NCBI GenBank assembly: GCA_021325255.1
Contig: JAJPHP010000080.1
Span: 62,001-126,000, forward strand
From: Nitrososphaerota archaeon
Lineage (GTDB): Archaea > Thermoproteota > Nitrososphaeria > Nitrososphaerales > CADDZS01
DNA length: 64,000 nucleotides
Reading direction: 5' to 3'
Shown here: one piece after another, positions 25,698-32,812 of the stretch
How positions within the stretch are numbered: the stretch's first letter is position 1
How the letters are laid out: each line of letters opens with the position of its first letter
Position numbers and translations under genes: made by a program
Notes under the pieces: generated by a model
The model's database searches: none
What the model was told of the DNA's origin: nothing
Seen by the model: the letters and a program-made list of their open reading frames with translations, nothing else

Positions 25698-26183
25698 TCA
25701 TGCATAATCTTCGAGAAAGACGAGGCTAACACTGTCTTCCTCTGTGAGTCTTTTGAGTTTGTTCCCCCTGCTCATCTCTTCTTCCTTCCTCTTGAAAATT
25801 GCCTTGCACCGGAAAGATTTTGCTGAAGCTATAACGTAAGAGTCAGCAAGGGCGAGCGAGAATTTTTGCTTGATTTTTCCAGCCTCAATCGCAAGTTCGA
25901 CCGTACTGTCCGGAACAAGAACATTCGGAGATTTGAAGAGCCAATTGATCAACTTTCCTGCTCTCGATTCAGGTGATTCGTTGTCCTTTACTACAGCATA
26001 ATTTCTTTCATATAGCCTATACGAAACGTAGTAAAGCTCAGCAAGTACGGGATGAGCAATTACTCCCAATAATTTACCACTCGTGATGCTGTCAATGATC
26101 CACTTTGCTTGAAAGTGAAAATCTCCGGCCTCATCCATGTATTCTACGATAACATCGGTATCAATCGCCGAAAGCGGAGTCAA
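25698..26183 (-). CDS. vapC: PIN-domain toxin VapC, second pair
   Basis: 161 residues. PIN acidic residues: D in SAIDTDVIVEYMD, E in HPVLAELYYVSY, D in SLALADSYVIASA; the last acidic site is weaker (FKRKEEEM). The TTG start overlaps the antitoxin stop (TTGA). A predicted Mg-dependent RNase. Not closely similar to the other two PIN proteins, so the three pairs arose separately rather than by local duplication. Confidence 0.8.
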   Translation of the reverse strand: MTPLSAIDTDVIVEYMDEAGDFHFQAKWIIDSITSGKLLGVIAHPVLAELYYVSYRLYERNYAVVKDNESPESRAGKLINWLFKSPNVLVPDSTVELAIEAGKIKQKFSLALADSYVIASAKSFRCKAIFKRKEEEMSRGNKLKRLTEEDSVSLVFLEDYA

Positions 26184-26470
26184 TGATCAGAAGTTACTCC
26201 AATTGAACTCAGAAGTCGCTTGATCTTCTTTTCGTTTACTCTATCGGACTCTTTCAGCAATGCGCTCGTGGTATTTGTCCCGGCCCTAACGAATATGTCC
26301 CTCGGAGCCTCGACGGAAGGTTTGAAAATAATGCTCTTTGTCTGCTCATCAACCTCGACCTTGAGCTTATCCCCCTTTCTCAATCCTAGTTTCTTTCTAA
26401 CCTCCTTTGGCACCACGACTTGTCCCTTGGACGATAATCTAACTTCTGAAGCCATGTCGGAGGTCGACAA
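26180..26470 (-). CDS. vapB: AbrB-family antitoxin VapB, second pair
   Basis: 96 residues with a clear AbrB domain (VRLSSKGQVVVPKEVRKKLG, then GDKLKVEVDEQTKSIIFKP). The C-terminal half (RAGTNTTSALLKESDRVNEKK) would bind the PIN partner. Coupled to the toxin by a four-base overlap. Confidence 0.85.
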   Translation of the reverse strand: MSTSDMASEVRLSSKGQVVVPKEVRKKLGLRKGDKLKVEVDEQTKSIIFKPSVEAPRDIFVRAGTNTTSALLKESDRVNEKKIKRLLSSIGVTSDH

Positions 26471-26856
26471 GTTAATCGTCTTACTTAGGTCTTACATTGG
26501 TCGACGTGATGTCTATACGTATTCGCTCAATCGTTCGCGTAGTGGTCCACTCATAAGGCATGACACATGACGTCTGTCACGTTGGTGTATGTGGATCTGG
26601 AGTTGGTGATGCTTGTAACATTGGGAGTGGCCATTCATCTCACGTCATGTATTCATCAGAACTTCTTCGGCCGGTCTTGTCGCCGTCTTGAAACACATAT
26701 AGAATGTGAGGAGTAATGCGGATAGCGTCCCAAAATGTTGGAATGCCAGATGGTCACCATTCGCCGGATTGACAATCAAGACAGAGTCACATTGCCTGAA
26801 GATTGACGTTCGAAGAAGTTGAAAGGTGAAAAAGAAGTCATAGTGACGATTCTGTA

Positions 26857-26976
26857 GTGATTCTGTCACGCAAAAGAGTAGATCTCACGCGATTCTTTGA
26901 CAGTACCGAAGTTGAGATCGATCCCAAGGCCTTCAGGGATTATGCACAATTGAAGCGGGTACTACTTGAAGAATAA
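26857..26976 (+). pseudogene. C-terminal remnant of a VapB-type antitoxin
   Basis: A 39-codon open stretch reading RKRVDLTRFFDSTEVEID and KAFRDYAQLKRVLLEE. The pattern V-D-L-T-x-F-F-D-x-x-E-V-E-x-D is known from toxin-binding tails of crenarchaeal and thaumarchaeal VapB proteins. There is no DNA-binding domain before it and no PIN gene after it. Other bases from 26471 to 27117 show no gene. Confidence 0.4.
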
Positions 26977-27117
26977 AGTTCTCTATGGGTTCCTCAATGC
27001 ATCCGTTCTTTGATCTTCGGGATTGCCGCGCAACCGAAGAATGTACCGCACGAGACTAAAATCGTCAAGAGCGTCGCAAATGTGGAAAAACGGATTGCAC
27101 GATCTCTGCATCTCCCA

Positions 27118-27537
27118 TCAGGGAGAGCGAACCGCCACGCCCTTGGCCTTGAGACTTTCTTTCATTTTCAACTGGTCCTCGTCGAGCGTCAAAAGTTCCG
27201 AGCCGGACTTGCCAGAAAGAGCAATAAGGAGATCCATATCAGGGAAAGGTTTTCCACTCCGAAGTGCTTGCCCTTGTACGTCTGCCGCGTTCGACACAAC
27301 TTCTTCGTCTATCTCATAGACCCTGAGCCAGCTGAATATCTCATCGAGCCATGCGAGCTCTCTTGCATCTCCGTGCTTCTTCCACAGATAATTGCCGCCA
27401 AGCTTTAGCTCGTATTCCGTGAGCCTGCTTGCGCCCAATTCCTCCACGTACGCTCTTCGGTCCTTCAACGCGCGCTGGACCTCGGAGTCACCCCTGCGCA
27501 GGGCCACTAGAATGCTTGTGTCCAAAACGAGCTTCAA
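27118..27537 (-). CDS. vapC: PIN-domain toxin VapC, third pair
   Basis: 139 residues. PIN sites: D in VLDTSILVALRRGDSEV, E in SRLTEYELKLGG, D-D in FPDMDLLIALSG, and D in LLTLDEDQLKM. TTG start overlapping the antitoxin stop (TTGA). Intact and likely active as an RNase. Confidence 0.85.
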   Translation of the reverse strand: MKLVLDTSILVALRRGDSEVQRALKDRRAYVEELGASRLTEYELKLGGNYLWKKHGDARELAWLDEIFSWLRVYEIDEEVVSNAADVQGQALRSGKPFPDMDLLIALSGKSGSELLTLDEDQLKMKESLKAKGVAVRSP

Positions 27538-27755
27538 ACTGAAGTTCTTGCTCTTGTGCGTTTTCTGATTCCTTCGACTACACTGGCGAGTTCAGCTTCT
27601 CTGCCGGTCGAGTGAGAACTCAGTGCAAGGAGGCGATCTATCGTCTTTTCCACGTTCGCGGAAATCAAACCGTCTATGGTCTCCGAAAAGGACCTTCCTG
27701 CTTTTACGGATTCCAGCCTCTTGTAGGTTTCATCGGAGATGGTGATGGTTTTCAT
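27534..27755 (-). CDS. vapB: VapB-type antitoxin, third pair
   Basis: 73 residues starting MKTITISDETYKRLESVKAG, the N-terminus of a family of archaeal VapB antitoxins (DUF217-like, ribbon-helix-helix type) different from the AbrB type of the other pairs. The segment RSFSETIDGLI matches the helix of that family. Coupled to the PIN gene downstream. Confidence 0.8.
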   Translation of the reverse strand: MKTITISDETYKRLESVKAGRSFSETIDGLISANVEKTIDRLLALSSHSTGREAELASVVEGIRKRTRARTSV

Positions 27756-28045
27756 TTATAACACATGATACACGAAAGCGCTATTTAACCGTTAACGGCA
27801 GCCGGCTCCGACTCAGATGATGAACCCGCCCTTGAAGCCGCATCTTTTGCTGGTCTGTATTACAGGCAGTCAGAAACGAAAACGACTCGGCCAACACCGT
27901 ACTCGAACTCCCAGATTCCTTCTCGTCGTCACCTGCCAACTCAATTCATCTATCTCAGAAATTGTTGCTCATGAATTTGCCTTTTCTTTCATTAAACATT
28001 CTCTCGCCCACTCATGGCAATAGGAAATCTGTATAAGAAAGAATC

Positions 28046-28246
28046 ATGGTGTCAATAGTACGGGCGATTATTAAGAAATTGGCCTTTGACGATCCCGTTG
28101 TCTGGATTCTCATAATTGCCGTAGTGATCGCAGTACCTGTGTACTTGATTTTCCGCGTTGTTTCATTACTCTCGAAAGCTAACAAAGTACTAGACAACAA
28201 GCTGAAAGAGCAAGAGGAAAGAAAACAAAAGCAGCAACAAACCTGA
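28046..28246 (+). CDS. Small single-span membrane protein resembling the TatA N-terminus
   Basis: 66 residues. The segment AFDDPVVWILIIAVV is nearly the same as AWDDPVVWVLIIGVV at the start of TatA at 32.4 kb. After the membrane span it lacks the TatA amphipathic helix hallmark (F-G-x-x-K-x-P) and ends in a Lys/Gln/Glu tail (KEQEERKQKQQQT). It could be a TatA-derived membrane protein with a new role. ATG start. Confidence 0.5.
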   Translation: MVSIVRAIIKKLAFDDPVVWILIIAVVIAVPVYLIFRVVSLLSKANKVLDNKLKEQEERKQKQQQT

Positions 28247-28330
28247 TCTCACGGCCATTAGGTTCATCAGGTTACATTTCTGTTTCCCGCGTCGGTCAAA
28301 GTACGTACTTGACAGCTTGGTTTCTCAAAC

Positions 28331-28351
28331 CTGTTCTGTCTCGTAGGAACG
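28331..28351. promoter_or_regulatory. Inverted repeat CTGTTCT-N7-AGGAACG, site 3 (imperfect)
   Basis: Same left arm and 7-base spacing as the sites at 21867 and 30364, with an imperfect right arm. It lies just beyond the 3' end of the exported protein gene at 28361 and is therefore not in a promoter position for that gene. Confidence 0.25.
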
Positions 28352-28360
28352 TAGGAGCCA

Positions 28361-28840
28361 TCAGCGAAATGGCGTTGCTAGGAAGGTCTGCGTAATATCA
28401 AGTTCTGTTTCTCCGGCCCAGCCGGTTCCGTTTATAGGACTCGAGACCAAGTACTTGTAGGTGAAGCAAAAGCGCAGATAGTACGTGCCAGGAGGCAAAG
28501 TCATATTCAGGTTTAGCGAAGTAGTGTTCCCGCTTGTGTAAATATAACTCACTGGCAACGAGTCTGAATATTGTACTTGTGAGTACTGGTTCTCATTCAA
28601 AAGGTAGAACAGCATGCTTGCGTTTGAGATGAATCCTCCGGTTAAAGTGGACTCTCTTTTCAAATTCATTTCGCATGTTGTACTGCTTCCACCGGCATAG
28701 TACGCTCGGTTGCCCTTCTCCAGGACATGGCCGCATCCCACAGGCGCATAGGATTGTCCAAGGAGTATCGCGTAGGATATGGATACTCCTGCCGCAATGA
28801 TTGCTACAACAACGAGCAAGAGTATGCAAGCGTGTTTCAT
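28361..28840 (-). CDS. Exported protein of unknown function
   Basis: 159 residues: N-terminal signal or anchor (ACILLLVVVAIIAAGVSISYAIL), then a beta-rich outside domain with Cys pairs (VGCGHV, TTCEMN, LRFCFTYK), N-glycosylation sites and the strand NMTLPPGTYYLRFCF, reminiscent of Ig-like or accessory folds. No family recognised. ATG start. Confidence 0.55.
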   Translation of the reverse strand: MKHACILLLVVVAIIAAGVSISYAILLGQSYAPVGCGHVLEKGNRAYYAGGSSTTCEMNLKRESTLTGGFISNASMLFYLLNENQYSQVQYSDSLPVSYIYTSGNTTSLNLNMTLPPGTYYLRFCFTYKYLVSSPINGTGWAGETELDITQTFLATPFR

Positions 28841-29056
28841 TTGTCAGGCGTCATTCTGGAGCGTCTGGCGCTATTTAGCAATTTGCCAAGCTTGCAGGGC
28901 GAACTCGCAACAACTTTCTACTACTTCTTCTTTCAGGTAAGGCGGCCGGCGAAAAGAGTACGGAGCTAGACGACCCGAAAAAACTACAGCGTGGCCAAAA
29001 CTACCACGCCTATCAAGGGAGCAAGAGATTGACGATTCGACTTTGCCAGGGACTGG

Positions 29057-29578
29057 TTAATGTTGTCTCGCAACGGATGCTCGCCTCTTCATCCTAGAAC
29101 GAAATCGGGTTCCCATAACGGTACAAACTATGCCTGCCATAGCGGCAGAAGAAGCCCATAGAATTGACATAAAGTACATGACAACGAAAGGATCACAACC
29201 TCCAACACTGCATCGCGGCCCCGCGTCTTCAACTGCAATCAATATCACAAGTCCCGCGAACAAAAAGAGGGTAGCGGCGGAGGAAAGAAGCGCTGACATC
29301 GAAGCCGCGTTCTTGCTGTGCCCGATGACATTCACCATTATTCCGAAAATGAAGAGATCCAAGCATGCGAAAGGCAGAAAGAAGCCGATTGCGGCGTAAG
29401 GATAGTAGACCGTGTTTCCTACCTGGATCCGAAAGTTATTCAGATTCACCGCCAAGAAAAAGACGGCGGCTGCTGCGATGAGGGGCAAGGCCCTCTGGAC
29501 TATTGCTGAAGTAGAGCTAGCAGCGCCTATATGATAGGAATTTGTGTTACTCTCTTCTGCCAAGGCTCCAAAAGTCAC
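29057..29578 (-). CDS. Four-span membrane protein of unknown function
   Basis: 173 residues with four hydrophobic segments (ALPLIAAAAVFFLAVNL; YPYAAIGFFLPFACLDLFIF; ALLSSAATLFLFAGLVILIA; FVVMYFMSILWASSAAMAGI). A Cys-containing loop (GPRCSVGGCDP) lies between the last two. Arg-rich C-terminus. Similar to many small multi-span proteins in soil Thaumarchaeota; no function known. Confidence 0.5.
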   Translation of the reverse strand: MTFGALAEESNTNSYHIGAASSTSAIVQRALPLIAAAAVFFLAVNLNNFRIQVGNTVYYPYAAIGFFLPFACLDLFIFGIMVNVIGHSKNAASMSALLSSAATLFLFAGLVILIAVEDAGPRCSVGGCDPFVVMYFMSILWASSAAMAGIVCTVMGTRFRSRMKRRASVARQH

Positions 29579-29693
29579 GATCTCGTTTCTACAGATTGAA
29601 CGTTTCGCATTGGTAGCTTCAGGTGGCGTCCTAGAGCTTCTCTCTATCGTCGCGATTGATTTCCTTGGACCATGCCTCTACTTGATATCATTC

Positions 29694-29975
29694 TCAAATC
29701 TTTGCTAGAGGCATTTCTCGTCTGTTTTTTCTGGTATCTTTGCTTGACACTCCATCTGAGATGAAGAAAGTTGCAACAATCAGCGCTGACCCAAATATAA
29801 TGAACGCTGTGCCAGAGTAAGCCCACAAGTATTGCTGCGTATAGTTCATCTGTGGACAGCCTGCGCTCGAGCAGGTGACAACGGCGTACACTATCATGGT
29901 TGAGAACAAGAGCTGCACCGCTCCCAGTACTATTAGGACAACTCCAATGATCCGAAGGGCAGTTTTTGTGTTCAT
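29694..29975 (-). CDS. Two-span small membrane protein
   Basis: 93 residues: two hydrophobic segments (ALRIIGVVLIVLGAVQLLFS and YSGTAFIIFGSALIVATFFI) linked by a loop with two Cys (TCSSAGCPQMNYTQQYLW). It resembles its left neighbour in the G-C-x-x motif of the loop, so both may be products of an expanding family. Function unknown. Confidence 0.5.
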   Translation of the reverse strand: MNTKTALRIIGVVLIVLGAVQLLFSTMIVYAVVTCSSAGCPQMNYTQQYLWAYSGTAFIIFGSALIVATFFISDGVSSKDTRKNRREMPLAKI

Positions 29976-30003
29976 CCACTTGTGACCTGCGACAACACTT
30001 TGT

Positions 30004-30294
30004 TTAATTGAAAACGGATAAAATGTTTAACGTTGATTCTCTCCCTGAGACCTGAAAGTGAACTATATCCATCTGCTCCCATTCATCGCAGACCGTCAAT
30101 GTGTACTGCCCTGCTGAGAAGAGGCACGTCTTATCGGGCTGACCTCTAGATGGTTGAACAAGCTTCAGCCACTGTTTCGAGTCGATTGTCTCCGCGGTAT
30201 TTGGGAAATTAATCAAAGGGTATTCTATGCCGCTCGAATTAGTAGTGGAAGTTCCGACGGGAGAGGTGCTTACGGAGTAACGCGGTGGAGCAAT
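30004..30294 (-). pseudogene. N-terminally truncated exported protein fragment
   Basis: A 96-codon frame is open after a TGA and reads a Ser/Thr-rich linker (YSVSTSPVGTSTTNSSG) and then a compact domain with two Cys (KTCLFSAGQYTLTVCDEW). The linker plus domain match the outer part of the other membrane-anchored proteins here, but no signal segment or good start codon exists in frame; the only start, TTG at 30216, lies inside the domain. A lost or frameshifted N-terminus is likely. Confidence 0.4.
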
Positions 30295-30363
30295 TCATTG
30301 TGCAGAATATACTTGCGCTTGTTGTCGAGGGAGTAGATCGTATTTGATTCTATGGTCTTGACG

Positions 30364-30384
30364 ACCTGTTCTGATGATTAGAAC
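30364..30384. promoter_or_regulatory. Inverted repeat CTGTTCT-N7-AGAACGG, site 2
   Basis: One mismatch from the perfect site at 21867 and the same 7-base spacer. It lies upstream of the truncated exported protein fragment on the minus strand and downstream of the next gene, a position consistent with a promoter site for the broken gene. Confidence 0.35.
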
Positions 30385-30431
30385 GGTCGCAACCAGTATT
30401 GAATGCACTGCCTCAGCCTTTGTATGTGAGC

Positions 30432-30929
30432 TTATGTTGAAGATCTGCACGGAACCGCGATTGTAGATAATTGAACAGTTACATCTGCACCTTTGACAAT
30501 TACGGTGCCTGAAGATTGGCCCGGAAACTCTGACTTAGGATAAACATTGTAGTTGTAGATTCCGTCAGACACTCGAAAGGTTATCACCGAATAGTTCGTG
30601 TAGGCTTGAGAATACGTGTAGACGCCTTTTTCCGGAAGGGGGAGCGTCGCGTTCGAAGGTTGTGCAATAGTGATTCCGTTGGACAATGAAACGGCCCACG
30701 GAGCGAGGTATACTTGAGGGGAACACCAGCCCGTCTGATTGAAGATTAGATTGTGATAACCTTGCGGAGCAGAAGTACTGCTAACACTCGTGGCAATGCT
30801 GGTGCTCGTAGTCGTCGAAGAGGAAGCTCCTGCTGATGTGATTGCCAAGCTCAGATATGCTCCAAATACAAGAGCAATTATCAAAATGGGAACAAAGCCA
30901 ATCGCAGCTCCCGGTCCCGTAGAGCTCAT
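30432..30929 (-). CDS. Membrane-anchored Ser/Thr-rich exported protein
   Basis: 165 residues: N-terminal membrane segment (GFVPILIIALVFGAYLSLAI), a Ser/Thr stalk (SSSTTTSTSIATSVSST), then a beta-rich domain of about 110 residues with two Cys far apart (GWCSPQ near its start, VPCRSST at the end) that could form a disulfide. Several N-x-S/T sites. Family not recognised. Confidence 0.6.
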   Translation of the reverse strand: MSSTGPGAAIGFVPILIIALVFGAYLSLAITSAGASSSTTTSTSIATSVSSTSAPQGYHNLIFNQTGWCSPQVYLAPWAVSLSNGITIAQPSNATLPLPEKGVYTYSQAYTNYSVITFRVSDGIYNYNVYPKSEFPGQSSGTVIVKGADVTVQLSTIAVPCRSST

Positions 30930-31040
30930 GAAATTGTCATCCCTGCCGCGCTGCGTATTAACTTCGTCTTCTATTTCATTCTACATTATTTGTGCTTGTT
31001 CTGCCACTTGGAACATGGCAGATGCCGCAGTGGCGAACTT

Positions 31041-31217
31041 TTAGCTCGAGCAAGAGTGTGCCGAGTTTGAGAGTGAGGTAGACCTCGCGGTCACGTGTCC
31101 TGAGGGGACATAGAGCGTCAAGCAGATCAGCTCCATCGGCCCGAGTTCGCACGTCGCGTGGTACTCCGACCCGTTGTTTTCCACCCTGAAGGAGAAACTC
31201 CCCACGCCTTGAGTCAT
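31041..31217 (-). CDS. Short fragment of an exported beta-rich protein
   Basis: 58 residues from an ATG: GVGSFSFRVENNGSEYHA and then LTLYVPSGHVTARSTS with two Cys. It looks like the last strands of an Ig-like outside domain, without a signal segment. A stop lies four codons upstream in frame. Either a small cytoplasmic protein or the tail of a lost exported gene. Confidence 0.3.
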   Translation of the reverse strand: MTQGVGSFSFRVENNGSEYHATCELGPMELICLTLYVPSGHVTARSTSLSNSAHSCSS

Positions 31218-31372
31218 TATGGTTCTCTACCTATGCAGCTCCGTCGCACCGTGACCGTACACTTCGAGAGTCTGGTCTACTTGATTATGAGTTTAGCTAA
31301 TCGAGGGAACTGTTCAATTCGTGAAGTAGCCATACTCTAAAATATGATCGAAGGCCCGCAACATTATGGCGC

Positions 31373-32035
31373 TTGATCAACAAACCCAGAAGCCGCGCAA
31401 TCAGCGCCCTCAACGTGCTCCTGATTCTGGTCGTTTTAATCCTGGCCACAATCCTAGGCTTTGTGTCGTATCAATATGTTGGCAGCTCTGTAACCACCAC
31501 GACTACAGTAACGTCATTTATCTCTCAGACCGAGACAATCACTCAAAGCCAATCTGTGTTGGTAACGACTCTATACCAAACTTACACGACCACTCAGTTT
31601 GTGACGGCTACAACTTCACCTGCGAGCTCTGTAGCATTGTCCGGGGTAAATTTCACCGTCGGAGCTACGGAATACACCCTGATAAACAGTAGGCTTAGCT
31701 TCCCTACAAATTCGATGGTGACATTCGTCATCGTGCTCTACAACTTCGTGCTCGATTCCTCTAACTCGAGCATGACGAATTTGCCTCCCCTCGCGCGCGC
31801 CGTGAATGGGACTGACATCTCGCAGGCGACCGCGCAGTACTGGAACTTTCATGTGCTGGGATATTCTCAGGCGTTCAACCTCTCGCCGCCAGAGAACGAC
31901 ACTTGGTATCAAGGGATGCACCTTTCTGGAACGAGCAAGGGGGCCGTGCCAAATTACGGCAACGATACCCTTTATGTGGCGTTGTTAATGCCTCCCACGA
32001 CCTACAACGGATTTCTGGTGGTAAGAATATTCTGA
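31373..32035 (+). CDS. Membrane-anchored Thr-rich surface protein
   Basis: 220 residues: N-terminal membrane segment (ALNVLLILVVLILATILGFV), a long Thr/Ser/Gln stalk (VTTTTTVTSFISQTETITQ), then a beta-rich outside domain of about 130 residues with N-x-S/T sites (LDSSNSSMTNL, AVNGTDIS) and repeated Pro/Tyr turns. Same plan as the proteins at 21.3 and 30.4 kb. Family not recognised. ATG start with no strong Shine-Dalgarno sequence. The 310 bases after it show nothing further. Confidence 0.6.
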   Translation: MINKPRSRAISALNVLLILVVLILATILGFVSYQYVGSSVTTTTTVTSFISQTETITQSQSVLVTTLYQTYTTTQFVTATTSPASSVALSGVNFTVGATEYTLINSRLSFPTNSMVTFVIVLYNFVLDSSNSSMTNLPPLARAVNGTDISQATAQYWNFHVLGYSQAFNLSPPENDTWYQGMHLSGTSKGAVPNYGNDTLYVALLMPPTTYNGFLVVRIF

Positions 32036-32349
32036 GTCTCTAGCCAACTCACCTCGGAGCAAGTGCGGCGGCCGACCGTGATAATGTTAGCAAAGATCAA
32101 AGTTTCCGAAGCCTCTTAGCTCGGTCTGTTAGGTCAGGTGGGGACCGGACAGTAACACGGTTACGACGATTATCACGAGTTCTGGCACTAAAAAATTCGA
32201 GTGTGTACAGTTAGGGCCTGCAATACCTATTTCATTCCACTCTGTTCACTATGTGTTCCGAGGTGGAGAACACAAGAAAGGAAGAGAAGAGAGGCATCCC
32301 ACTCTATCGCATCCGCGTGAACGAATGCGCGGCTTCCATGGTATTTCCG

Positions 32350-32655
32350 CTACTTTTTGTTCAATTTCCACGAAAGCTCGGTCGCAATTTGCTGCCTCGT
32401 CTTACCCATTGTGTCGATTCCCTCATTTTGGGCCGCGACTACAAGAGGGTCCTCCGACGCTGCTTGTGAAAACTGTGTCACGTTAGCCGAGGCGGAGCCA
32501 TTTGCCAATTCTGAGGTAATTCCCTTCGACGCCATGTCGAACTCCCTCCTGGCTTGCCCGAGCCCTCTCGCAAACTGTGGAATCTTGTTTGCTCCGAAAA
32601 GGAACACCACTACTCCAATGATGAGAACCCATACGACCGGATCGTCCCACGCCAT
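32350..32655 (-). CDS. tatA: Twin-arginine translocase subunit TatA
   Basis: 101 residues: short membrane span (VVWVLIIGVVVFLFG), then the hallmark hinge and amphipathic helix (FGANKIPQFARGLGQARREF), which form the pore-like assembly of the Tat pathway. It is divergent from the Tat-dependent molybdoenzyme subunit 160 bases away, which makes that enzyme its likely main cargo. No tatC is in the window. ATG start. Confidence 0.9.
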   Translation of the reverse strand: MAWDDPVVWVLIIGVVVFLFGANKIPQFARGLGQARREFDMASKGITSELANGSASANVTQFSQAASEDPLVVAAQNEGIDTMGKTRQQIATELSWKLNKK

Positions 32656-32812
32656 TACGACAACTCTCGCCTTTGATAACGCTATGGTAATGCCATGATA
32701 TTAAGCCTACTTCCATTCTCAAATTTGAGAATCGTCTGCTTGACTAAAATAGGCTGGTATTGCTCACAAGAACCCATACGTCTCCTTCTCTCTTTCGCTA
32801 ATCTAGAAGTGA

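Noticed and set aside
26645..26869. 74-codon minus-strand ORF between toxin-antitoxin pairs
   Set aside because: No domain or start signal, and it overlaps the antitoxin-like remnant on the other strand.
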